NCBI GenBank assembly: GCA_030704615.1
Contig: CM060733.1
Span: 13,208,001 to 13,268,000 of the forward strand
Reading direction: 5' to 3'
From: Takakia lepidozioides
Taxonomy: Eukaryota; Streptophyta; Takakiopsida; Takakiales; Takakiaceae
Length of the DNA: 60,000 bases
Each line of letters opens with the position of its first letter. Positions within the stretch are counted from its first letter, which is position 1. The notes under the pieces are model-generated. The model had not been told where the DNA came from. It made no database searches and was given only the letters and a program-made list of their open reading frames with translations. The translations under genes and the position numbers were made by a program. Positions 1 to 11,900 of this stretch are shown piece by piece.

Positions 1-1600
1 TACACATAGTCCCCAGGGTTGAATCTCCAAACACTCGGTTGATATCCGCCTTCTTGTATGGTGGCATATCTCAATGTGTCTCGGTGTTGGGCAATAACAA
101 GGTTATCAAAAGCCATAGGCATGACTCTCTTGAACAACTCTGCCCGCTGGTCACACGCTTGTGTCTACACGGTCAAGGACTACTGCAGCCTCCCTGCGAA
201 TAGATGCAGGTAAATCGGGCTCTCGGCCGAAGAAAAGAAAGTAAGGTGAGAAGGAGGCAAGTGACGTTTGTTTGCTGAACCTATAGCCCATAGCCAACCA
301 TGGCAGCTGAAGGTCCCAATCTCCCAGGTATCCCTTCTGCAAACCATACTTGCGCAAACCCCTCTTGACTATCTGAACAACTCTCTTCGCCATGCCATCA
401 GCCTCGGGATGATCCCGAGAAGTAGTCCGGTGGTCTATCAAGGTTTGCTCACACAAAGCTTGAAACTCCCCCAAGAACTCTCTCCCGTGGTCCGTGAGTA
501 CCTCGGCTGGAGTACCAAATTGGCTAAGCACTCGATCTAAGAATGCATACGCAGCCTCCTCATTTGCCTTGTCAGGCAATGCCACCAGTTCAATCCATTT
601 GGAGAAATGTTCCACCATCACCAGCACATACTTGTTATGGCGAATCGTTAATGGTAATGGGCCTGCGAAGTCAAGACTCCAACGATAGCCCAAACCCATA
701 ATGGGTAAAGGATGCAATTGTGGAGTAGGTGCATTGAAAGAAGCCCATACTCTATCACACATCATGGACCTTGCCACTAACTGTTGCACATCCATGTGCA
801 TGCCCCGCCACCAGTACTGTCCTTGTAGCAAACTATGATTGCGCCACACCCCAAAATGTCCTAACTCCTCATGGGCATGGCGTACCAATCGCGCTCGTTG
901 TGTTGGATGAGGCACAATCCTCACTCGTTCATCCTCCCATACTCGGAGTAGGTGAGTCCCGTCCCACTTGAACCTCTTGGCTTGTTGTAGGATCCGATCT
1001 CTCTCCTTAGCAGTCACACTGGCTGCTGTCTCTCCAGTACGAAGGTAGGCCAACATTGCTGCATCTTCATGCACATCCTTAGCACCACCAAGCTCATCAC
1101 TGATCTCTGGATCGTCATGCATACTATCTCTATGACCAATCACATGGGATGGACCAGCTTGAGCTCCCATTGCTAGAATGCACAAAAAGAAAGATGCGTG
1201 CTATCCTGGCACCATCTCCTCGTCCGTCTCACCATGCCAACGAGCTCCTGTATCATTAAGCTCACTTGTGCATGGATTGCGACTCAATCCATCCGCATCC
1301 CGGTTGATTATTCCGGCTCAATGCACCACCTGGAAGTCGTACTCTTGAAGCATAAGTGTCCACCGTGCAAGCTTCCCTGTAAACTTGTCTGACTCCATCA
1401 ATGTCTACTTCAATGGTTGGTGATCCGTGACAAGGGTGAAGAGATTGCCATAGAGATAGTATATGAAATGTGCCACTGCCCATACTACAGCTAGACACTC
1501 TCTTTCATATGAGCTATTCTTTGCCTCAGCATCATTGTTCGAGCGGCTAGCATATGCCACTATGAACTCTCTTCCCTCATCATCCACTGGTACCTGCAGG
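1..1600 (-). mobile_element. Ty3/gypsy retrotransposon pol fragment (RNase H and integrase), degenerate
   Basis: Read on the minus strand, 1600-1260 encodes the end of an RNase H domain (motifs such as YASRSNNDAEAK and TDHQPLK). 1185-151 encodes a 344-residue integrase segment, and 150-1 the region after the integrase core (PMAFDNLVIAQHRDTLRYAT) in a shifted frame. The order RNase H then integrase is that of Ty3/gypsy elements. The integrase zinc-binding HHCC motif keeps H105 and H110 but has C143 with V146 in place of the second cysteine. Of the DDE triad, D172 (SLDF) and D232 (LTDHG) are present, while the position usually held by glutamate is lysine (MAKRVV, K267). Frame breaks at about 1190 and 150, the missing reverse transcriptase upstream of 1600 and no visible LTR mark it as a dead, truncated copy. 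The element runs off the left edge. Confidence 0.85.
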
Positions 1601-1719
1601 GTTGCGTTGCATGCTATATGGGCATGCTGGTGTGTGATAAATGCTCAAGGGGGTGGCACATGGGATGCTTGACACCGCCACTTGAGGAGGTTCCTAGCGG
1701 AGAATGGTTGTGTCCACGA
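1599..1719 (+). pseudogene. Partial PHD-type zinc finger fragment
   Basis: The plus-strand frame through 1620-1719 reads GMLVCDKCSRGWHMGCL and then PPLEEVPSGEWLCPRC. This is the second half of a PHD finger (Cys4-His-Cys3): CDKC, the H-x2-C pair in WHMGC, and the final C-x2-C in CPRC. PHD fingers usually read histone H3 tails. The first C-x2-C pair is not in frame upstream, and a stop follows two codons after the last cysteine, so this is a fragment. It begins exactly where the minus-strand gypsy RNase H homology stops (about 1600), so it may be a piece of host gene captured by or joined to a retroelement. Identification as PHD is firm; its origin is inference. Confidence 0.6.
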
Positions 1720-2090
1720 TGCCTTGGATAGAGATAGTGGACACGACAATGGTGAGGTTGACAAGGACCCAAGGTCTAGCTAGTGGGGGTTCAACGCCAT
1801 GGATCCCCCAGTGAAAGTCATGGACTGCAAGAAGGCCACTAACAATGGGGCTACTTTTGCACCCGGCCTCTTGATCTATCGACTTCGGATACTGGGGACT
1901 TGTGCAATTGAAGACCAAGCAATGATCTTATTAGGGTGGATACTTGTCAGTTATCCGGTGTTAGAAGGATCTAATCACCAGCTAGGGGGGCGATTGTGGC
2001 ATAGCTTTATAGGATTGTATGCTTAGGATGTGTGAGGGACAGCGATGTATGTTGTGGCACGATGCTTAGGTGCACGACACATTTCATTTC
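1720..2090. other. No gene seen; ends in a (TTTCA)n tract
   Basis: No protein homology is recognised here. 2079-2100 is a short run of TTTCA units, the same tail that ends LINE family B elsewhere in the window (20151-20173 and 57457-57473), so it may be the tip of a LINE-B insertion. Confidence 0.35.
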
Positions 2091-2094
2091 ATTT

Positions 2095-2535
2095 CATTTC
2101 TCATAGGCTCATTGCACACCACGTTCCAGCATGGTTAGCACTTATTTCCCTGATGATTCAAAAAGAAAAAAGATGAAACCGAGACATAAGCATCAGTATA
2201 GAGGTGCACACAATTGAAGGTGATTGACATTCATCACTGAATATGGCCACCTTCATGTGTGAGTAGCTGCGATATGCTGTGAAGTGAAAATGAGAGGTGG
2301 TTAGGATTGTGACGCCACGCTTTGACATGCCTGTTGCAATGACCTGGAGCCAACTGATAAAGAGGTGACTCAGAAGCAAAATGGAGAAAGAAAGAGAGAG
2401 AAGCTTAAAACATCCACCAAATAGAGGAAAAACTTCGCTGCATATCGAAACCAGTAGTAGCTCAGAACACGAGCTCTGAGTTTGCCACACTTGTCGAAAA
2501 GTGCGAAGACGATAGAGATTCCTGCCCTTGATGAG
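2095..2535 (-). repeat. Repeat block A, left copy (inverted partner at 44525-44960)
   Basis: On the minus strand this block gives the frame containing SCSELLLVSICSEVFPLFGG. The plus strand at 44561-44956 gives nearly the same peptide, and nucleotide similarity extends from about 44525 to the GCCTATGAG end near 44957. The peptide is hydrophobic and low in complexity and I do not believe it is a gene. The value of the block is as a landmark: it is the outermost pair of similar sequences in the inverted duplication between 2-10 kb and 39-45 kb. Confidence 0.7.
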
Positions 2536-2539
2536 CAGA

Positions 2540-4020
2540 GGATACATGGAAGGCAATGGCCTCAAACCTGTGCTCCATAGAACCTCAATTTGCTTATGTC
2601 ACATTACGCTACATTAAGGAGAAGTTTTTATTGAACAACACACCAAGAACTCAAGACATCAAGCTGGCCAAGACTTTCAAATACAGCAGACTGAAGCTCT
2701 AAAAAGTGAGAGGCAGTGCAGTATAACCCAGCAAAACTTTCAAGTAGTTTGAATTTAACTCAGCCATGGTGTCTATGCCATAACAGTATGGCAAACAGTC
2801 TGATGATTACAATATGTGTTTGTCCACCAAGGTCCCCAAGAATAACTCACTGTGAATGTGTGTTGCTGCTTGGTGGCACCATAGCTTTCATTCACAACAT
2901 GCCCAGCCAATGGTGGGCCAGTTGCTCTTCTTGATATCTGCCCCAATCCCACCCACCGTGTCAACGACAAAGTACTTGCTCAAGATCTGCAGTCGTCCAA
3001 TGTGTGGAGATTGAAAGGAAAAGTGAATAGAGCCACATACAAATCCAGTGGAGAGGAAGTACCTTCAATATCACAGTGCAAAGATGATGATGTATAGCAC
3101 ACATTAGATAATGCACAGTGATGAAAAAATAGGGTGAACTGAACTTATTGATCATAAACTTTCTGCTGAAAAATACGACATCTCCTTGGACGTCATCACC
3201 TGCGAGTAAAGTTTCCCATATCAATGTTTCGACCCATGTTTTGATGGGAGCAAAAGGCTCTGATGAAGCTGGCATCTATGCAGGGGGTAATTACATGTGC
3301 AGTTGATTGAGAATGTTGCCCTTCTGTATTTGGTGGCTTCACCACCTCCATCTTTGACGCTACACAAATCAAGAATCATTAAATAGAGCTTCTCAATCCA
3401 GTTTGCCTCTCTCTCTTGCACTTTGCCCCAGTCCCTCCCTTAGATTTAATAAAAAAAAAAATGTCTTGGAACGGACATAATACATCTCTCTCTCTCCGTC
3501 TCTTCAAGCTTTGGCCACAAGGCTTTCCATGGATCTAATGAAGTATATTTCTTTCTCTCTTATAGGCCTCCTGTGGATGTATCAAGCTTGTTTCTCTCTC
3601 TCTTTCCTCATGCCTAATTACTTTTGCCACTTTTTCCACATTAATCAACAAGGGTTTGGGGAATGCCAGGTTGGTTCACACAACCTACAGATTGAGAAAG
3701 GCAAATCGGACATACTACATGAGGATAGATTTCTCTAATATGCAACATGCATCAGGAGAAGAGACAACATAATTGAAATTTCTCCTGCCCTGTACTTTAG
3801 ATCAGAGGGAGCTATTACCTGTCATTCGGAGACCACCCACACTTGACAAAGGCATTTGAGTGGTCGCCTCCTTAACTTCATGAGGCACTCTGTCTTCGGG
3901 CACCCATGTACACTTTATTCTGTTACGGAATCATTTAAAAAAAAAAAAATTGTTTGTTCGACACTCTTGGCCCATAAGCTCCTATGGATGTAATAAAGGT
4001 TTCTCTCTGTCTCTCCTCTT
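2540..4020. other. No gene recognised
   Basis: I see only short chance frames, A/T homopolymers (3450-3462, 3938-3949) and CT-rich patches here. Nothing matches a family I know, and no exon-like stretch with splice sites stood out. Confidence 0.4.
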
Positions 4021-4022
4021 TA

Positions 4023-4730
4023 AAGTACCAAGAGAGCCTTTAAGAAGCGCTTAGCTCCTGTCTTCTTTGACTTTGTCTTGACACAACCGCTCAATCCCCA
4101 GAGGCCTTGTGAGATCCCGGGAAATGTCGACCCGTCTTAAAGAGAGTCCAAATGCATCTTTGCTTCTATTGCAACCTCATGAGAAGTGTTCACCACATAT
4201 TTTCCACGCACCCTAGCTTCCAACTCAGCCTTGTGAGATGCGAGAGATGCCATTTGCAGGAGAACTTCTGAGAAATTAATGAGAGGATGGTCCCCTAGGT
4301 CCATTTATACTTTGAATATTCATCCGCTTGAATCATCCATTAAAGTCAATGACAAATAAAAGGGGGCAGACCGGTAAAGAGGGTGGCCCTTTAATTTGGT
4401 GGCTAATTAAACACACCCCTGCAGAGTATTACCATCTGCTGCAGGCGCAAACGATGTTGTGTGTCAGTTGCTTGAAGAATGACAAATTTTCTCCTTTTTA
4501 TCAAACAGGCAACAGTGGTTGTGGTTGGTGGTATCAGTAGCTTGTTTTCCTCAGCAGGGCAAAAAGTAGTTTGGCCCCAGTTATTTCCAAGCTGCTTGTA
4601 AGCTTTGGTGGTTGTAGTCTGCTTTCAGTATGGCTGATAAGCTGCAAGCACTTTTGGTGAACACTGAGAAGTTTAGAATCACCAGACTTCAGACATAAGC
4701 CACAAAGTAAGTCCTTGATTGAAGTCTTGG
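4023..4730 (-). repeat. SHKA-motif repeat element, left copy (truncated)
   Basis: The minus strand from 4730 to 4023 matches the plus strand from about 37985 to 38680 almost continuously. It starts with the frame containing LCGLCLKSGDSKLLSV and passes into the region coding for the SHKA-motif protein. The protein-coding part stops after about half of the right copy's frame, at a point where 4023 joins unrelated CT-rich sequence. Small indels break the frame, so this is a relic copy. See the right copy (37931-38990) for the intact frame. Confidence 0.75.
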
Positions 4731-4734
4731 GCAA

Positions 4735-5843
4735 TGTATTGCTGTGCAGTGCAATCCTTGACCCAACCCTTGGTTACATTTGTCATAACAGCAGGCTGTT
4801 TTCAATTCTGTTGTACCTTCATCTTGTAGATCCTAGTCACGAAGACGGCACCCTACTTTTGAAGGAAGGGATGGCTACAAGGGACGTTTATTAGGCTACA
4901 CAGTGACCAAAAGAATGTTCCCTTGTGAGCTTAGTAGAGAGGAAATAAAATACTCAGATTCTCCATGATTTTGGAGCACAATATATTACCTTTCAGGATG
5001 CAACTACAGATTAGATTTGGGTAGGAGCAGAATCAGGACAGCAGGCTTTTCTGTTCTTTAGTTGTCATCTTTTGTCTAAGAAGATTTAGCAAGGGAGGTT
5101 TCTCTCTGAACGAAACATGAAGATTTCCAGATTGAACTGACTTACAACTTCAAAAACTATGGTCATTTCTTCTCACCTTCACACAGGTTTTTCATCTCTG
5201 GGAATATGTTTGCAAACACTCCCACTTGACAGATATGGAGGGTTAAATTTTGGTGCTATTGACGTGTCAACTATCAACCCTTTTATGATACAACCAAAAT
5301 CATTTGTAACCCCATTTACCACCAGTTAGGGTCACAAGCACCGATTGTTGTGGTTGGAATGGCAGACTCTGCTATCAACAAGAGATCAATGGAGCGAAGT
5401 TGGTTAGAAGTAAGTAAAATTTCTGCAGAAAATTATTCATGACTAAAGAAACTTTTATTGATTATTTTCTTAGAGCACGAGGAAATAAGTTTGGTAGCTA
5501 AGTCCAGAGTACTTATACAGGAAGCAACTACTCACTACTCATATTTCTTGCAATCAATTTGCAGATTCTAAGCATATCATCCACCTTCTGGAGTACAAAT
5601 AAAAAGAAACTAAACAGTGGGACGATACCACTTTCATCGCCACCTTGTTCCATGATCAGGCAAATACCTGCTAAGAATACAGAGAGACGGGCCACTAGGA
5701 GGGAGATGTCAAAAGCACGAGTTGTGCTGGAAGGTCCACCATGCAAAACTGCTGTGCTCTTATCCGTTTCACACTGCTCAGGGCTTCCGTTTCACCTAAA
5801 CTTTTCGAAGCTCTTGACTAGATTAGACTAATACAAAATCTCC
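4735..5843. other. Downstream flank of the phosphorylase gene
   Basis: This stretch lies 3' of the phosphorylase stop codon (minus strand) and presumably includes its 3' untranslated region. I see no protein-coding homology and no clear polyadenylation signal that I would commit to. Confidence 0.35.
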
Positions 5844-8800
5844 TTAAGGAACTCGGCACTCCTGAATGCGCCAGATGTCTTTGGCATACTGGGCAATTGT
5901 TCGGTCACTGCTGAATTTGCCAGATCCTGCTGTGCTCATAATAGACATCCGGTTCCAACGTTTTTTGTCCCTGCCATTTCCACAACCCAAGAATGCATTA
6001 GGACCCACCCAAGAAAAAGGGAGCCACAGATGACTTCACTAGGTGAGGAGACACAATCCTAAAACAAAGAACAACTCAAAAAGTAGGTGTTGTCAGATGT
6101 CCCTTTTACATTGGATTCACATAAATATCTGCTTAAATTATATCTGTGTGAAAGGAGAGAGAGAATGTACTCATCGACGTTTGCTGTAGCCTTGTGGCCA
6201 TTGACCCCGCGCCCAGTTTGAGCGGAACACAAAGGGACAGAAACTACATTTGTCAGGGGCTGACGGCGGTAGTATGACTTATCTTGAAACAGACAATTGA
6301 TCCGAGTTTTCCAGATATCTAGAAGAGAGGATAGATTGTACTCATAAGACGTTGTTTGCCGTAGCCTTGTGGCCATTGACCCCGCGCCCAGTTTGAGCGG
6401 GAACAAAAGGGACAGAACGTACCTCTGTCAGGGGCTGACGTTGGTAGTAAGACTTACCTCCATATAAAGAATTAATCCAGGTTTTCCAGATATCCTCTAG
6501 AAATCCCTTCACACAAGCATCGATCTGCCGTGTGTGATTTGCCCAAAAACTAGGCCTCAGGAGGGCCTGGGCTATCTCTTCTATCCTCTAGAAGAGAGGA
6601 TAGAGAGAGAGAGGGAGTGAGAGAGCCAAAACTCCTTTCCATAATAGGGTGACTGGTTATTACACTTCTCTGCCCTCGACATTTTCTCTGCCCTCATATT
6701 GGATGGCTTTTTAAGTTTCCATGACTTGACGTCTGCAGATTTGTCCTGATCTTATATCTTCGAAGAATCTCAAATTCTTCTGCATCTCGAGGTTCTTTGT
6801 TTTCCAAATGTAAAATCTGTGTACGTGGTCCCAATTGGGACTGCTAACGTAGATAAAATGCCTCTTCAGACCCCACTTCACTCTGAATATAGAGATCGTG
6901 TGTTTCCTATGTTTTGCATGTCAGCTGTCAAATAAATGAAACGGTACTTTATAACGTCCGCAGAAAGCTCAAAGAGCTTATGGGACAAAATGGAAAAAAC
7001 AAGAGAGAGGAAACAAAACCAAAAGCAAAGGAATTTTTGACTGAATATAGAGATCGTGTGTTTCCTATGTTTTGCATGTCAGCTGTCAAATAAATGAAAC
7101 GGTACTTTATAACGTCCGCAGAAAGCTCAAAGAGCTTATGGGACAAAATGGAAAAAACAAGAGAGAGGAAACAAAACCAAAAGCAAAGGAATTTTTGACT
7201 TACTTGTAAACTTCGTCAACCTCCACTTGGGCTTCTATGTAACCAGCGAAGTCCACCCCCACCAGAAAATAATCGCCACGGCCATACCCACTGTTACCTT
7301 CCAGTGAGTCCAACAGGGGAGTGTAATCAAAGTCCCCAAACACCTTGTCCCGGATCAACTCCTTAGCTTCCTGGAAGCGTGGGTCTGGGGTAAACTGGAA
7401 TACGGATAACAAAACCACAAAGTGAGCTTTGTATCCTCACGCAGGTCATAAACAACATCAACACAAAAGATGGAAAATCCCAACACCATGTTTGTACCCA
7501 GGGACTGCCCAATCAATGGCTCTAAGAAGGGGTAAGAAGGTGGGAGAGGTTATGGACCCTCCACTCTCTGTCCATGACTGAAAGAGAAAAAGATTTTGGT
7601 CTCACATGTCCTGCCTCTCTCTCCTTCCGCAACCGTGGCACATCGTCTGCTTTGACACCAAACAGGAAGAAATTTTCAGGGCCAATCTCCTCCCGAATCT
7701 CAACATTAGCACCATCAAGAGTGCCAATTATAAGGCAACCGTTGAGTGCAAACTTCATGTTGCTTGTGCCACTGGCCTCCATGCCAGCTGTACTGATATG
7801 CTGTGACAACTCACTGGCTGGAATCATAAGCTCCGCTGCTGTGACATTATAGTTGGGCACAAAGATGACCTGGTCTCCAACACAGAAACAGTGTTAGTTG
7901 CCACACTAATTTTGCCAGCAGGGGATGTACTCAGTGAACGCCTACAGTGGTGACAGGGAAGGGAAAGGCAGGGTGGGTAGGCATCTGAGATATAAAGAGA
8001 GTCAGAGTTTTCACATCATAAGTGAACCTGCTCAAACACATGGTTGACGCATTGATGTGGGTACTAGGTGGATATGCAGCAGGACGATTTCAGATTCCAT
8101 GTCTAAGGTGTACACCATTGGATTTCAGAATCTAACGCTTCCAAGATCACATCGTTGTTGCAAAAAGTTCCAAGAGCAAGCTGACTATGATGCCAGGGCA
8201 ATTGACAGTCCAAAGGCAATCTATTCAGACTTGTGATGTGGATTCAGATCCAAACCTTGAGTAGATCACCGATATCTGGATCGCTGTTGACAACTGCACC
8301 AACATCAGTCACGAGCTTGACAATCCGTTTTGCTTGGGCATATGTGGCAAATGCCTTGCCTCCAAACATCGAAACACGGGGAACTACCTTCTGCCTCTCT
8401 TCTGGGCTCATCTCCTGTACATATCCACGCATACATGTAAAACTACCTCCTCAACTCTCTGCTTATGCAAACACCAACCCCGACATAGACCATACGAATA
8501 AAACGATGAATACTCAATCACTTGTAATCTCATTTGGAAAGGAATGGAGTCAGGCAATTCCAACCATCAGGTATAGCTGCCATCATGGCCACAGACAGAC
8601 AATTCTCCTTATGCAACATTGCCCTCATTGTCAAACTGGACCACCATCTCTCTGGAAGGTGAAAAGACATCCTACAAGTGGTTCCATTGTACCAAAGGAC
8701 GTACAATGTCTCGCTAGGTATGTTCAAGGTCTAACTTATGTAGAAACATAATATAATCCCACCTGTCAGGCTCTCTGTGCTCTACACCGAAGGGGAATCT

Positions 8801-8933
8801 TCATGCAAAGGAGCAATTACAAAAAAGTCTGCAGCAAAACTCATTTCAAAGTAAGGAAATCCAGGTTAAGAATAATTTTTACATAGATACCTTAATCTTC
8901 TTGTAACGGTAGATGACACCCAATATGTTAAGC

Positions 8934-8964
<31 letters not shown>

Positions 8965-11900
8965 TTTGCGTGTCAAAAAGTGCACTTGGATCCACTTTGA
9001 CACCAGTCACGGCCAAAAGATACTCGGCTAGACGAATTTTGTTAGCCATCTTTGCTGCCTCCCACTCCTTATGTAGCTGCTCATCGTCTGCAAACTGCGA
9101 ATGCAGATACACGGCTGAGGGATTGCACTACAACCAGAGGGAGAGAATGTACTCATAAGACGTGGTTTGCCGTAGCCTTGTGGCCATCGAGGGACCACAG
9201 GGAGAGAATGTACGTTGGTACTAAGACTTACCTCGGTATAAAACATTGATCCGGGTTTTCCAGATATCCTCTAGAAATCCCTTCACACAAGCATCAATCT
9301 GCTGTGTGTGGTTTGCCCAATAACTAGGCCCCAGAAGGGCCTGGGCTTTTGGCTCAGCCTCGAGACTTTCAAAGTTGGTAAACAGGCACAATTCCCTTGA
9401 TAGATTTGAGGAGAGCGTCTCTCTGGTGAGAGAACCCCGGACAGTGAATCAGGAAATGAATATTGTCTTCGGGTTGCCCACACAACAGGCAATTGCACTC
9501 TCCCTTTCCTCTCTGCTTCTGTTTGCTGTTCAAAGGTAGGCTTCCTGCCCTGAGTTTAAATTTCAGTCTAGTGCCGAGAGTGGGTAGACCCTGGAGGTCA
9601 TCCAGAGGGAGAGAGAAAAAGAGAAAGGACTCCATTGAGCCTAGGTGGTCCAAATTGCATATCCACAGTGAGGGATTGGAGGGTGAACCGGAGAGAGGGA
9701 GAGAGAGAGAGAGAGGGAATGCACCGACTACAGCTATGAACTTCACTTCATACTAAGAAGCATCTAATTGATTCCAACACAGCTTTTCTAGCTTTAGCTG
9801 ACAAAGAGAAGCAAACAATATAACCTGCCCGTCACCCTCTAAAGGGAAAGGGAGATGATTCCACATTAAAGTCTGCTTGTCAGCCTTGTGGCCATAAGAC
9901 CCTCCAGGTGCAATTTACCTGCATGTATCAAGTTGGTGCTGAACTTCCAGAGTTGCTCCAAATAGAGCTTAACTTCTATACACAAATTTGATGAGGGTAT
10001 TCACACCAATTTTCTGCCCCGAGGAGGGTCACAGACTTCAAGATTGTTTGTAGGAAAAAACAGAAAGAAACAATATAATGTCCCCAGGAGAGGGAGATTT
10101 AGACAGTTAGAGAGATTGTACTCATAAGACGTTGTTTGCCGTAGCCTTGTGGCCATTGACCCCGCGCCCAGTTTGAGCGGGAAAGACAGTTAGAGAGAGA
10201 GACAGAGAGAGGGGGGGAAAGAAACAAAGAAACGAAATGATTTGACACCTTATGCCCACGATATGCTGAGAGAGCTTATGGGACAAGAGAAAGTGGGAAA
10301 CAAGAAGGACCCACAACAAGCAGCCAGAAACCACAACTATTGATGAAGGAAGTGTCGAACATGTAACGCCTCATGTATATTAGTCATCTGCCACAATGAT
10401 CGTTAAACGACTGACAGTTACACGCCGAAATGTCACCCTATTATGGCAATGATTTTGGATTGCCATTGGGAAGAAGGATTGAAGCATTTCTGATCCTCAT
10501 ACTGGAACCACCACCATACCGGATTGGCTATCTTGGAATAGGTCATAGTATCTCCCCCGGATCTCATATTAGAAAGGACAGTGAGAGAAGAAATGTTCAC
10601 TGTGAAAGAAAGAAACAAACAAACAAAGTTCTTTTACGTTCACTGGAAAGTGCAGAGAGCTATGGGGACACAAAACAAAGAATGCACCTCAGACAAGGAA
10701 AGAGAGAAGAAACAAAGGAAGGAACTCCCCGTGTAACAGAGCTAATGGGACAAGAACACAGATGAGGGAATAGTTCAGGGGAGGACATGTGGTGGGCATG
10801 CCTACCTGACGGAGCCCGGTCAGAAGGTCAAGGTTGGTGACCCACTCATCAGTCCGAAGCCATTTGGTGATGATTGCACTCAGCTCAGGGCTGCAGTAAC
10901 GCAGCCAGCGACGCGGGGTTACCCCATTGGTCTTGTTCTGGAATTTTTGGGGCCACAAGGAGCAGAAATCTGCAAACAGCTCCTTCTTCAAAATGTCGCT
11001 GTGAAGCTCAGCCACACCGTTGACCTGTGATCCACCCGCCCATGTTATCTAATCTTCTAACCAGTCTACTACTGCTCTGCAATATTCAGTTTCAAATACA
11101 AAGAAGCATTGGACATGATGGACTTGATGTAAACATCATTGCTGGGGGGTTTACATATCGGCTGCCACATTTCATATTTACTGCTACCACCCCTGGCATC
11201 TGTGATAAAAGGGTTAGATGGCAGAAGTCTCCCAACACTGACATAATTTCTCAAATTTTACGAATACATCATGAATTTTTTGCAGTTGCTTCTTCTAAGA
11301 CTAGAGCTAGACTCACAGGTGCGAACAAAGACAGAAGGAGGAAGTAAATGAAGATACTTTGTAATGTCCAGGAGAGTGGACGCATGGGTCTCTGGAGGAA
11401 AGTAAACCAACAAAGCCGAGTTCACCGACAAAAAAGCTGAGTTTGTTGACAGCAGCCTACCGTATGAGAGGACACCACACATAAATGTGCCATGCGGACA
11501 ACTGGCTTTTCAGGGTTGTTATCCAACACACGTAAATCCTCCAGCTTGCTTTCTAGGTCAGGCCGATGGGTCTTTACCAATTGCAAAAACTGAATAGTAC
11601 ACATGCCAATCACAAAGCCCCCATCCAGAGCATCAGAAAACTGACTAGCTACAAGTTTAGGGGAAGAACAACATGACAAAAGAGCATTCTACAATCACCA
11701 ATGCAGATGGGTTATGCCAGCCAGGTTGGAATTTGAAAGCCCCCAGGAGAGCCACACACAAATAGAAGCCCAAGCCTTCCATGGCATTGCCAGAAGGGGA
11801 TAAAAGCATTAACGAACCTGCTTGTCAATTTCAGTTATTATCTCCATATGGCGTGGCAGCAGCTTAGCCATGACCTTTTGTGACCACTTCTCCAGAGCCT

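Noticed and set aside
2158-2565. 135-codon minus-strand frame repeated at 44561-44956, apparently a conserved protein
   Set aside because: Similarity comes from the DNA-level inverted duplication; the peptide is low-complexity and hydrophobic and the frame is shifted by indels between copies.
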